Assembly: GCA_041905795.1 (NCBI GenBank)
Contig: JAYRKL010000002.1
Span: 186,001 to 250,000, forward strand
DNA: 64,000 nt
Reading direction: 5' to 3'
Origin: SHVO01 sp041905795
Lineage (GTDB): Bacteria; Pseudomonadota; Alphaproteobacteria; Rhodospirillales; Rhodospirillaceae
Part shown: positions 1 to 7,762 of the stretch, piece by piece
How positions within the stretch are numbered: position 1 is the stretch's first letter
How the letters are laid out: every line of letters starts with the position of its first letter
Notes under the pieces: model-generated
Databases searched by the model: none
What the model saw: the letters and a program-made list of their open reading frames with translations, nothing else
Told to the model about the DNA's origin: nothing
Translations under genes and position numbers: made by a program

Positions 1-433
1 ACGCGCGCACAGTCCGGTCGGCCGAGACCGCGCCGATATTGGCGTCGGCGGCGTAATCGGGCCGCGGGATGTCCATGGTTTCATCGGCGGCGCCCAGCGC
101 CACGTTATGCGCGTGGATGTTCTCGAAGCCGTTGATGACGATGTTGCCGCACAGCTGGTAGTAGACGATGCGCTGCATCTCGAAGCAGTGGAGCGTGTAT
201 CCGGCGGGCAGCCGCCGCGCCAGGGCGATGGCGACGGCGCCGAGATTGGCGCCGGCGTCGACGATCGTGCCCAGCTGCGGCTCCGGCGCCGCGAGCAGCG
301 CCTGGGCGAGATCCACCGTCCAGGGTTCCCAGGCGCCGGTGGTGGCCAGGGTCCGGTTGATCATGTCCTGGCCGGCGAACACCAGGTACCGGCCGGACAC
401 GGTCTCCATCGGAACGACGGGCGGCAGCGCCAT
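1..433 (-). CDS. FkbM family methyltransferase (partial, 3' end beyond window edge)
   Basis: About 144 codons are visible from an ATG at 433; the rest lies beyond the left edge. FkbM-type enzymes use S-adenosylmethionine to O-methylate sugars or other small molecules. The SAM-binding motif I is seen as IVDAGANLGAVAIALARR, followed by the acidic strand end CFEMQ and the family-typical NVALGAAD. The start lies only 3 nt after the stop of the upstream epimerase gene, so the two are probably co-transcribed. A sugar or glycolipid substrate would fit an epimerase partner but is inference. The family call is good; the substrate is unknown. Confidence 0.8.
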   Translation of the reverse strand, partial: MALPPVVPMETVSGRYLVFAGQDMINRTLATTGAWEPWTVDLAQALLAAPEPQLGTIVDAGANLGAVAIALARRLPAGYTLHCFEMQRIVYYQLCGNIVINGFENIHAHNVALGAADETMDIPRPDYAADANIGAVSADRTVRA

Positions 434-436
434 GGA

Positions 437-1615
437 TCAGGACGGCTTTTTCTTCAGGTTCGCGTCCCAGGCCGCCAGCACCTCGGCTTCGCGCGCGGTG
501 GAGAGGCCGGCGCGTCCGCCGTCCGCCTGGCGTTTCTGCTCATCCGCCGGCCGGGACTTGTTCCAGGCCAGGGTGTCGCGCGCGGTCGCGGCCAGCGGCC
601 GGAACGTCAGCCCTTTGGCGAGCGCCCGCGCATTGCTGCGGCGCGTGAAGCCGGCGCTCTCGCCGAGGGGCGGCACCCAGACCGGCATGTTGGTCCAGGC
701 GCTGACTTTCTGTTCCTTGAGGAAATCCGCCGGCACCCAGGTGAATTCCGCCTGGGCTTTGAGCGCGGCCTTGATGCCGTCGAGCAGGGCGCCCATCGAC
801 AGCTCCTTGGCCGGCCCCACCGCGTTGTAGACGCCGAAGGCGCGTTGTTCGGCCATGCGCACGGTCCATTCGGCGATGTCGCGGGAGTCGATGTACTGGA
901 CCGGGTCGAACATGGTGCCGGGCGCCAGCACCCGTCCGCCGCGTTCAATGCGCGTTGGCCAGTAGGTGAACCGGTCGCTCTGGTCCTGGGGGCCGACGAT
1001 CAGGCCCGGACGGATGATGGTGGAGCGTCCGGCATAGTGCCGCTCCACCTCGCGTTCGGCTTCGGCCTTGAGGATGCCGTAAAAGCGGAACATGTGGTCG
1101 GAGACGAGTGTGTAGGGATCGACGTCGGCCGGCAGGGGGTTGGTCGCCGCGGTTTCGTCGGCGCCCGGCGTATCGTTGTCCTTATAGGCCGAGATGGTTG
1201 AGATGAAGATGTACTGCTTGCAGTTGTCCTTGAGATACTGGGCGGCATTGCGCACCCACGCCGGGAAGGTGGTGGGGTTGTCGATCACGACGTCGAATGT
1301 CTTGTCCTTGAGCGCGCTGACGTCGGCGTTGAGGTCGCCCACCAACTGGTCCACGGACCCCGCGAACATGTTCGGGACCCTGGTATTGCGATTGAGCAGC
1401 GTAACCTTGTGGCCGCGCGCGAGCGCGTAACGCACCTGTTCCGGCCCGGTGAACCCGGTGCCGCCGAGGATGAGGATGTTGAGGGGCGTTGCGGCCTTGG
1501 CGATGGGCGCGGGCGCCTCGGCGGCGATGGCGCCGGTCACGGGCGTCACCAGGGCCGCGGCCGCGGCGGCCTTGAGGAATTCGCGGCGTTTGCCGGTGGC
1601 CGGCTGGAAATGCAT
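437..1615 (-). CDS. NAD-dependent epimerase/dehydratase family protein with Tat signal
   Basis: An extended short-chain dehydrogenase/reductase of 392 residues. The N-terminus carries a twin-arginine motif (KRREFLK, about residues 10-16), then an Ala-rich hydrophobic stretch and an AxA-type cleavage region, so export to the periplasm as a folded, cofactor-loaded protein is predicted. The mature part opens with the Rossmann fingerprint ILGGTGFTG (about residues 49-57), followed by LLNRNTR at the end of strand 2, which carries Arg rather than the usual Asp and may favour NADP. The classic YxxxK pair is not obvious, so it may be a reductase or binding protein rather than a true sugar epimerase. 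It is followed after 3 nt by an FkbM methyltransferase. Confidence 0.8.
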   Translation of the reverse strand: MHFQPATGKRREFLKAAAAAALVTPVTGAIAAEAPAPIAKAATPLNILILGGTGFTGPEQVRYALARGHKVTLLNRNTRVPNMFAGSVDQLVGDLNADVSALKDKTFDVVIDNPTTFPAWVRNAAQYLKDNCKQYIFISTISAYKDNDTPGADETAATNPLPADVDPYTLVSDHMFRFYGILKAEAEREVERHYAGRSTIIRPGLIVGPQDQSDRFTYWPTRIERGGRVLAPGTMFDPVQYIDSRDIAEWTVRMAEQRAFGVYNAVGPAKELSMGALLDGIKAALKAQAEFTWVPADFLKEQKVSAWTNMPVWVPPLGESAGFTRRSNARALAKGLTFRPLAATARDTLAWNKSRPADEQKRQADGGRAGLSTAREAEVLAAWDANLKKKPS

Positions 1616-1668
1616 CTCGCGCCTCCTTCTCTGGAAGCGCGAGAGTAGCAGAACAAGCGAAGGAGTTC

Positions 1669-2100
1669 TTAGGACTTCGGGCTGGAGGGCGTCTCGGTTT
1701 TGGGGGCGGGAGCCGGCGCGTCTTGAGGCGCCGGATGGCCGCGGAACAGGAAGCGCGGGCCCATCATTCCCCCCGGCATCATTCCTCCCGGGCCACCGGG
1801 GCCGCCTTGCATCATGCCCCCGGGCATCATTCCGCCCGGGCCGCCCGGACCACCCATCATCCCGTCATGCATCATTCCACCGCGCATCATGCCGGGCCGG
1901 GGCCCATGGAATCGGGGATGCATGACGGCGGAAGCGATCCCTGCGACCACCAGGACCACGGCGAAAAACGCACACCAGCCGGCGATGATCTTGCCGGCGG
2001 TCTTGAGGCGGTCCTCGCCCGCCTTGCTGGCGGCGAACCAGACGAAGTAACCGGCGACGATGAGCGCCGTGGCGCGCAGGAAAGCGGCGATGACCAGCAT
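1669..2100 (-). CDS. Small membrane protein with Met/Gly/Pro tandem repeats
   Basis: A 143-residue protein with two predicted membrane helices (about residues 2-22 and 41-60). These are followed by a low-complexity tail containing two tandem copies of a 15-16 residue unit, GGPGGPGGMMPGGMM (about residues 83-113; DNA 1762-1854), preceded by MMRGGMMHDGMM. The extreme C-terminus is Pro/Ala/Ser-rich. Clustered Met with a few His resembles Cu(I)/Ag(I)-binding tails, but metal binding here is inference. I do not recognise a named family. The start at 2100 places the first helix directly at the N-terminus. Confidence 0.65.
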   Translation of the reverse strand: MLVIAAFLRATALIVAGYFVWFAASKAGEDRLKTAGKIIAGWCAFFAVVLVVAGIASAVMHPRFHGPRPGMMRGGMMHDGMMGGPGGPGGMMPGGMMQGGPGGPGGMMPGGMMGPRFLFRGHPAPQDAPAPAPKTETPSSPKS

Positions 2101-2287
2101 GGATTTTCCCTGTTCCTAAATCCGTTCCTAAATCCCGGCGCGGGCCTCGACCCACGTCCTCTTTCCTCGAACGGGGCCTGGCGCGGCTTCCTGCGTAGGA
2201 AACCACACCGGACCCGCGTCTGAACAGCGGTGAGACATCTCCGCCACATAAGCCCGTGACAAGGTGGGGGCTGTAACAGGTGACAAG

Positions 2288-2479
2288 ATGAGCAATGTCC
2301 TGATTTATCCGCAAGATCGACAGGAGAGCCGGCGGGCGGGCCGGACGCCCGTGACCCGTCCGGCGATGCAGATCGATACCTATCGCGATCCGCTCATGGG
2401 CCTGGGTTGGCTGATCGCCGCGGTCGGTCTGTTGTGCATGCTCAGCGCCATCGCCCTAGCCACTCTTAACCTTGCTTAA
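2288..2479 (+). CDS. Small single-pass membrane protein, unknown function
   Basis: A 63-residue product from the ATG at 2288; an in-frame GTG at 2264 would add eight residues. It has a basic, polar N-terminal half and one hydrophobic helix near the C-terminus (LGWLIAAVGLLCMLSAIAL), so it is probably a bitopic inner-membrane protein with a cytoplasmic N-terminus. No family is recognised. A G-rich tract upstream of 2264 gives no decisive ribosome-binding site for either start. It lies divergent from the Met-rich membrane protein gene across a short intergenic region. Confidence 0.5.
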   Translation: MSNVLIYPQDRQESRRAGRTPVTRPAMQIDTYRDPLMGLGWLIAAVGLLCMLSAIALATLNLA

Positions 2480-2594
2480 GGCCTAAGACGGGGCTTGGCC
2501 CCGTTCTTGCTCCTCTCCCGGGTGCGAACCGCGATGCCGGGAGTGAGGGTTGCCGCTGTGCAGGCGGCCCTCCCGGCGCATCGGGAGGATGAAC

Positions 2595-3155
2595 ATGAGC
2601 CTGCAATCCATCGGCAACAGCTTGTCGCTGCAACAGATTATGCAGCTGCTGCAGCAACAGTCCCTGGGCGCCGCGGACCCGGAAGCCGCCGCGGCCGGCG
2701 AGGCGCGGACGCCCGTGCCGGCTGGGCAAAATGTGCCCGCCGACCAGCCTCAGCCGGAAGAACACGCCGCCCCCGGAGCCCAGCTGGCGCCGGCCAAGCC
2801 CACCCTCGATCCCGCCACCATCAAGACCCTGCTGGCGATCCAGGAGGCGCAGACGCGCGCGTCCGACGACGTGCTGCTGTTCGGCAACGGGGCCCCTTCG
2901 GGCGACCCGTTGCTCGACGCCAGCGGCAGCGGCAGCGGAACCCAGGACCCGCTGGCGGCGGCGGTCGGCCAGTTCGAGTCACCTCAAGCGGCACAGGCGC
3001 CGGATCTCACCGCCGTCGATCCGGCGCAGCTCCAGTCCCTGCTGGCCGCCATGAGCGGCAGCGCCGCCAGCGGCGACGCCATCGCCAGCGTCACCGAGCG
3101 CATCATGGATCTCCTGGAAGGCGGTGCGGCCGCCATTGGCGCGGTGGAGGAATAA
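2595..3155 (+). CDS. Hypothetical Ala/Gln/Pro-rich protein
   Basis: A 187-residue low-complexity protein. The N-terminus (MSLQSIGNSLSLQQIMQLLQ) is Gln/Leu-rich and probably helical; the middle is Pro/Ala-rich and probably disordered; the C-terminal part again looks helical. The ATG at 2595 is preferred to the one at 2589 because GGGAGG at 2583-2588 is then well spaced. No membrane segment or catalytic motif is seen and I recognise no family. It is followed after 3 nt by another small unknown gene and then by a TPR-methyltransferase, so the three may form one transcript. Confidence 0.55.
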   Translation: MSLQSIGNSLSLQQIMQLLQQQSLGAADPEAAAAGEARTPVPAGQNVPADQPQPEEHAAPGAQLAPAKPTLDPATIKTLLAIQEAQTRASDDVLLFGNGAPSGDPLLDASGSGSGTQDPLAAAVGQFESPQAAQAPDLTAVDPAQLQSLLAAMSGSAASGDAIASVTERIMDLLEGGAAAIGAVEE

Positions 3156-3158
3156 GCC

Positions 3159-3461
3159 ATGGGTATGATGATCCAGTTCCCCAGTCCGGCCCTCTGGCAC
3201 CAGATCCTGTCCGGGCCCCCGGTCGCCAAGGACCAGGGGACACGCAATCCCATTGGCGGATTCGGCGAAATGGTTCACGCTCAGCTCGCGCAACAGAACG
3301 CGATCGCCGGGCTGCAACAGCCGCCGCGCGCGCCCCTGATCCAGCGCGCCCCGGAGAAGGACTCACGTGACAAAGGCCGCAACCCCCGCGGACAGCACCA
3401 ACGCCGCGACGATGACCGGCGCGGGGACGCACCGCCGCAGCGGCAGGCCGTGTGGGCCTGA
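3159..3461 (+). CDS. Hypothetical small basic protein
   Basis: A 100-residue product beginning MGMMIQFPSP, starting 3 nt after the stop of the preceding unknown gene. The N-terminal half is mildly hydrophobic with Pro; the C-terminal third is highly charged and Arg/Asp/Gln-rich (RGQHQRRDDDRRGD), probably disordered. No domain is recognised. The tight spacing to the gene upstream and 24 nt to the TPR-methyltransferase downstream support a real short gene in an operon. Low-complexity composition leaves some doubt. Confidence 0.5.
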   Translation: MGMMIQFPSPALWHQILSGPPVAKDQGTRNPIGGFGEMVHAQLAQQNAIAGLQQPPRAPLIQRAPEKDSRDKGRNPRGQHQRRDDDRRGDAPPQRQAVWA

Positions 3462-3485
3462 CCGCCGCGAGCCCCGCCGGATGCC

Positions 3486-4799
3486 ATGAGCGAAGAGCTT
3501 TTCCGCCAGGCGCTGGCGCGCCATAGCGCCGGGGATTTCGCCGCCGCCGTCGACCTGTATCAAAAGGTCCTCGCCGCGGCGCCGACCCATGCCGAAGCCA
3601 ACCATCTGCTCGGCATGATCCTGGCGCAGCACGGACAGATGGCCGAGGCGAAAGCGTTCCTGGCGACTGCGTCCGCCGCCGGCACCGCCACGCCCGAGAT
3701 GCACAACAACTACGGCGTCACCCTGCATGGCCTGGGTGAGATCGCCGCCGCCGCCGAGGCCTTCATGAAGGCCCTGACCATCCGCCCGGAATACGCCGCC
3801 GCCTTCAACAACCTGGGCTCCCTCTACAAGGAAGCCGGCCGTACCCGGGAGGCGGTGGCGGCGTTCCGCCGCGCCGTGGAATTGCAGCCGGATTACGCCG
3901 TGGCCGCCGAGAACCTGCGCGCCACCTACGGCGACGTGGTGCCGTCGTGGCACTTCGCCATGATGAACGACGCGCCGCGCGCCGCGGCTTACGATCAGGC
4001 CCTGCGGCGGGTGGTCAAGGGCAAGCGCGTGCTCGACATCGGCACCGGCGCCGGGATGCTCGCCATGATGGCGGCGCGCGCCGGTGCGGCTGACGTCGTG
4101 ACCTGCGAGGTCGTCGACCTGGTTGCCGACCACGCCCGCGAGATCATCCTGCGCAATGGGTACGCGGACCGGGTCAAGGTCATCGGCAAGGCGTCGACGG
4201 CGCTGACCGCCGCCGACATCGGCGGCCGCGCGGATGTCATCGTCACCGAGACCTTTTCCAGCGGGCTCATGGGCGAAGGAGTCCTCGCCACCATGGAGCA
4301 CGCCAACGCCGCGCTCCTGGCGCCGGGCGGTGTGGTGATCCCGAGGGCGGCCTCGGCGCGGGGGTATCTGATCGGCGGGCGCTCCTTGCGCGACAAGCTT
4401 TACGTCGACCGGGCCGCCGGCTTCGACCTCGCGCCCTTCGCCGCCTTCGCTCCCGCCAAGGTCGGGCTGTGTCTCGATCACGAACCGCACGATGTGCTGT
4501 CGGACGACGTGGAACTGATCGGCTTCGACCTGACCCAGGGCGCGTTTCCGGCGTCGTTCGTGCGGGTGTCGGTGAGGGCCACCGCCGCCGGGGAATGCGT
4601 CGGCGTCGCGCAGTGGCTGCGGCTCCAGCTCGACGCCGAGACCGCCTATGAGAACCGTCCGTCGCCGGCGGCCGGCGGCGCCACCTGGGTGCATGTGGTC
4701 TACCGCTTTCCGGCGCCGGTCATGGTCAAGCCGGGCGATGTCGTCAAGCTGGTGATCCGCCACGACCGCCGGCAGCTCTCGGTGGATCTGGCGGCCTGA
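3486..4799 (+). CDS. TPR-repeat protein fused to a PRMT-like class I methyltransferase
   Basis: A 437-residue two-domain protein. Residues 1-150 hold at least three TPR units (for example PEYAAAFNNLGSLYKEAGRT), a protein-interaction scaffold. Residues about 165-437 resemble protein arginine methyltransferases: motif I is VLDIGTGAGMLAMMAARAGA, the ribose-binding acid lies in CEVVD, and TETFSSGLMGEG sits where PRMTs have the double-E substrate loop. A beta-barrel-like C-terminal half follows. The reaction would be SAM-dependent methylation, perhaps of a protein. TPR-PRMT architecture is known in eukaryotic PRMT9-like proteins and some bacteria; the target here is unknown. The upstream genes are small unknowns and the downstream gene is sulfotransferase-like. 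Confidence 0.75.
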   Translation: MSEELFRQALARHSAGDFAAAVDLYQKVLAAAPTHAEANHLLGMILAQHGQMAEAKAFLATASAAGTATPEMHNNYGVTLHGLGEIAAAAEAFMKALTIRPEYAAAFNNLGSLYKEAGRTREAVAAFRRAVELQPDYAVAAENLRATYGDVVPSWHFAMMNDAPRAAAYDQALRRVVKGKRVLDIGTGAGMLAMMAARAGAADVVTCEVVDLVADHAREIILRNGYADRVKVIGKASTALTAADIGGRADVIVTETFSSGLMGEGVLATMEHANAALLAPGGVVIPRAASARGYLIGGRSLRDKLYVDRAAGFDLAPFAAFAPAKVGLCLDHEPHDVLSDDVELIGFDLTQGAFPASFVRVSVRATAAGECVGVAQWLRLQLDAETAYENRPSPAAGGATWVHVVYRFPAPVMVKPGDVVKLVIRHDRRQLSVDLAA

Positions 4800-4814
4800 C
4801 CCTCAGTCGGTTCG

Positions 4815-4831
4815 TGGGTAATAAACCCACA
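4815..4831. other. Short hairpin between two genes
   Basis: GTGGGT and ACCCAC form a 6-bp stem around AATAA, 15 nt after the stop of the TPR-PRMT gene. There is no following U-tract, so it is at best a weak pause or RNA-processing element rather than a clear intrinsic terminator. Confidence 0.3.
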
Positions 4832-4912
4832 AACTCTCATTGATGCCCGCCGATGCGGGGCCTAAGGGTAATTCCAGCGAAGGATTTCCCTGCCCAGGCG
4901 CGTCTGGAGACT

Positions 4913-5731
4913 ATGAGCGTCACCATCCACATTGGTCCGCCCAAGACCGCCACGACATCTCTGCAGAACTCGGTCATTCCGCATTTGGGCGTGCCGTTCG
5001 AGATCAAGCCGGAATGGTCACGTACCCTCGCGCGTGCGCCGGTCGTGGACTTGTCGGCACGGACCGAACGCCATCTGATCGTCTCCGAGGAAGGGCTCGG
5101 CGATTTCACGCGCCTGCCGCCGGAGACGGTGGCGGAACGGCTGGCGCGGGTGTTCGCGCGCGGCGTGGTGGTGTTCTGCGTGCGTGATCCGTGCGATCAG
5201 TTCTATTCGCTTTATCGTCAGCGTCTGATCAACAGCGCCAGTCTGCAGGTCCAAGGGCGATGCCCCAGCGACGGCCTGAGCCTGAGCCCGGCCAGCCCCG
5301 AGGAGTATCTGCATTTGCAATGGCAAGAGTACCGCACGCGCGGGTTGGGCTTTTTCGCCAGCGTCGACGTCGACCGGATCCGCGCCGCGTTCGGGCGGTA
5401 TTTCGCCGTCAGGACGATCGACTTCGGCCTCTTGTCCCACGGCACTCAGGGTTTTGTCCGGGCGTTCACCGAGGCCTGCGGTTTAAGCGCCGACGCCAGT
5501 CTCGATCTGTCGTGCGACAACGTCACCAGTGCCGCCACGCTGGAAGCAGTCTTGATCCAGTTGCCGGTGGCTGCGGCGGGACTCAAAGATCTCTACCGGA
5601 GATTTTTCACCGCGCGCCTCTCCGCGGAGCAGGAAGCGTTCCTCGCGGCCTTTCGCGGGCGAGGTTTGGGGGACACACGGTTCGAAGCCGAGGCCCAGCG
5701 CGTGCCGCGCCCATCCTTGAAAGAACAATAA
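4913..5731 (+). CDS. Sulfotransferase-like protein
   Basis: A 272-residue protein from the ATG at 4913, with GGAG just upstream; an earlier in-frame ATG at 4853 would add 20 residues with no good ribosome-binding site. The N-terminus MSVTIHIGPPKTATTSLQ is the 5'-phosphosulfate loop of PAPS-dependent sulfotransferases (PKTGTTSLQ type). FCVRDPCDQFYSLY resembles the 3'-phosphate-binding RxPxxxxxS region. Such enzymes transfer sulfate to carbohydrates or small molecules in the cytoplasm. It lies downstream of a TPR-PRMT gene and ends in a strong terminator. The acceptor is unknown. Confidence 0.7.
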   Translation: MSVTIHIGPPKTATTSLQNSVIPHLGVPFEIKPEWSRTLARAPVVDLSARTERHLIVSEEGLGDFTRLPPETVAERLARVFARGVVVFCVRDPCDQFYSLYRQRLINSASLQVQGRCPSDGLSLSPASPEEYLHLQWQEYRTRGLGFFASVDVDRIRAAFGRYFAVRTIDFGLLSHGTQGFVRAFTEACGLSADASLDLSCDNVTSAATLEAVLIQLPVAAAGLKDLYRRFFTARLSAEQEAFLAAFRGRGLGDTRFEAEAQRVPRPSLKEQ

Positions 5732-5763
5732 AAAAGGGCGGCGCCCGCGGCGCCGCCCTTTTC
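5731..5763. terminator. Bidirectional intrinsic terminator
   Basis: A 10-bp perfect G+C stem, GGGCGGCGCC (5736-5745) with GGCGCCGCCC (5749-5758), around a 3-nt loop, flanked by AAAAA on the left and TTTT on the right. It can terminate the sulfotransferase-like gene (plus) and the cold-shock gene (minus), which converge here. Confidence 0.9.
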
Positions 5764-5782
5764 AGTTTCTCTGCCGTAAGGC

Positions 5783-5986
5783 TTAGACGGCCTTCAGGTT
5801 GCCGGCGGCCGACTTGCCGCGTTCCTGCAGGATGTCGAAGCTGACCTTCTGGCCTTCGTCGAGACGGGCGAGACCCGCGCGCTCAACGGCCGAGATGTGC
5901 ACGAACACGTCCTTCGAGCCATCGTCCGGCTGAATGAAACCAAAACCCTTCGTGGCGTTGAACCACTTCACGGTGCCTGTAGCCAT
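5783..5986 (-). CDS. cspA: Cold-shock protein, CspA family
   Basis: A 67-residue single cold-shock (OB-fold) domain. MATGTVKWFNATKGFGFIQ contains the RNP1 motif KGFGFI, and RNP2 is DVFVHI. Family members bind single-stranded RNA/DNA and melt RNA structure at low temperature or in stationary phase. The ATG at 5986 gives the usual family N-terminus; an upstream ATG at 6001 would add five atypical residues. GGAG lies about ten bases upstream. Which csp paralogue it is cannot be said from one window. Confidence 0.95.
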   Translation of the reverse strand: MATGTVKWFNATKGFGFIQPDDGSKDVFVHISAVERAGLARLDEGQKVSFDILQERGKSAAGNLKAV

Positions 5987-6256
5987 ATCACTTTGCTCCA
6001 ATCGAGATTGTACGGTCCACGCGACATGCGCGAACCGGGCCTAACTTCAAAACGGGCGGGACCGAGTAGGCTCTCGAGATCGGAGCGGAACAGGTCAACC
6101 CATAGCGAGCCGACATGGTACATTTACGGCATTTGGGCCCCAATTTCAACGGCCTACGTGGTTGCGGGCGGCCCGGGTCACAAACCCGGCCGCGGACCCG
6201 GCCAAGTCATCGATAGAAAAGGGTTTTGTCGGGCGGTGCCGTGCCGGCGCGCCAGG
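5987..6256 (-). promoter_or_regulatory. Cold-shock gene upstream region
   Basis: About 270 bases between the MFS transporter stop and the cold-shock start, with no supported gene. It must hold the cold-shock promoter. Cold-shock genes often have long structured 5' leaders, so part of it may be transcribed, but I identify no promoter hexamers with confidence. Confidence 0.4.
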
Positions 6257-7612
6257 TTATTCGCCGGCGGGCGCGGGCGCGAGGTTGGCGGCGGCGGCTT
6301 CGCGCCGCGTGGCGATCAGGGCCGCGATCAGGCCCAGCAGCGCCGCGCAGGCGAGCCAGGCGCCGGGGATCGCCTTGTTGCCGGTTTCACGGATCAGCTG
6401 GGTGGCGATGGCGGGGGTGAAACCGCCGAAGATGGCGGTGGCCAGGCTATAGGCGAGCGAGAACCCGGCGGTGCGCACGTGCGGCGGCATGAGTTCGGTC
6501 AGGAACACCACCATGGCCCCGTTATAGCTGCCGTAGAGAACCGAGAACCACAGCAGCACGCCGAGCAGGCGCGCGAACGAGGGCGCGTCCACCAGCCACA
6601 GCATGGCGGGATAGGCGGTCAGCAGCATGAGCGTGGTGGCGGTGAGCAGGATGGGTTTGCGGCCGATCCTGTCCGAGAGCGCGCCCATGGTCGGCAGCAG
6701 GATGAAATTGGAGAACGCCACGCACAGGGTGACGGTCAGGGCGTCCAATCGCGACAGGTGCAGCTCGACCGTGCCGAAGGTCGGCGTATAGGCGGTGATC
6801 ATGTAGAACGACACGGTGGTCATGGTCACCAGCATCATGCCGGTGATCACCAGGCCGGCCGACTTGGTGAGCGAGCGGTATATCTCGCCGAAGGTCGGGT
6901 GATGACGCCGCGCGGCGAAGGCCGGCGTCTCCACCAGGCGGCGGCGGATGGCGAACAGGAACGGGATCAACAGGCAGCCGGCGATGAACGGCACGCGCCA
7001 GCCCCAGTCCTTCATCTCCTCGGGCGAGAGATTGGCGGCGAGTGTGATGCCGAGCAGGGCGGCGAACATGATGGCGAGCTGCTGGCTGGCCGATTGCCAG
7101 GCGACGAAGAAGCCCTTGCGTCCCGGCGGCGCGATTTCCGAGAGGTAGACCGAAACCCCGCCGAGTTCCACGCCCGCCGACAGGCCCTGCACCAGCCGCC
7201 CGATCAGGATCAGGAACGGCGCGGCCAAGCCAATGGCCATGTAAGACGGCGTGACGGCGATGGTGAGGGTGCCCACCGCCATGAGGCCCAAGGTGATCAG
7301 CAGGCCGTCGCGGCGGCCGTAGCGGTCGAGGTAGGCGCCGAGCACCAGCGCGCCGATCGGGCGCATCAGGAAGCCGGCGCCGAAGGTCATCAGGGTCAGC
7401 ATCAGCGAGGCGTATTCATTGCCGCCCGGAAAATGCACGGTGGCGATGATGGTGGCGTAGAAGCCGAACACCATGAAGTCGTACATCTCGAGGAAATTGC
7501 CCGAGGCGACGATGCACACGCTCTTCCACAATTTCTGCGGCGCGTGCGGGCCGGTGGACGCCTGCGATTTGGACGCGTTCTGGATGCCCGGTTTTTTAGT
7601 CTCGGTGGTCAT
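6257..7612 (-). CDS. MFS transporter, MHS (metabolite:H+ symporter) family, citrate/tricarballylate-like
   Basis: A 451-residue, 12-helix major facilitator. The loop 2-3 signature LDRYGRRDGLL and the first-helix region ASGNFLEMYDFMVFGFYA are typical of the metabolite:H+ symporter group, which includes citrate, tricarballylate, shikimate and proline/betaine carriers. RLVQGLSAGVELGG matches helix 4 of the same group. The closest match by eye is the CitA/TcuC branch, suggesting proton-coupled uptake of a carboxylate, but this is inference. It is transcribed alone on the minus strand. The N-terminal 25 residues are polar and variable. Confidence 0.8.
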   Translation of the reverse strand: MTTETKKPGIQNASKSQASTGPHAPQKLWKSVCIVASGNFLEMYDFMVFGFYATIIATVHFPGGNEYASLMLTLMTFGAGFLMRPIGALVLGAYLDRYGRRDGLLITLGLMAVGTLTIAVTPSYMAIGLAAPFLILIGRLVQGLSAGVELGGVSVYLSEIAPPGRKGFFVAWQSASQQLAIMFAALLGITLAANLSPEEMKDWGWRVPFIAGCLLIPFLFAIRRRLVETPAFAARRHHPTFGEIYRSLTKSAGLVITGMMLVTMTTVSFYMITAYTPTFGTVELHLSRLDALTVTLCVAFSNFILLPTMGALSDRIGRKPILLTATTLMLLTAYPAMLWLVDAPSFARLLGVLLWFSVLYGSYNGAMVVFLTELMPPHVRTAGFSLAYSLATAIFGGFTPAIATQLIRETGNKAIPGAWLACAALLGLIAALIATRREAAAANLAPAPAGE

Positions 7613-7762
7613 GGCAAAGCTCCTCCCCCAAGGTGCGGGCCAATCCTGACACCCCCGGGCGGCCTGTAACAGGGGAAGCTTTTGCAGAAATGCCCGGCGC
7701 CGGCGGTTCCAAAACCACCCGGCGGTGCTACATTTCCCGGCGCAATCTCTGGGGAGGGGTTC

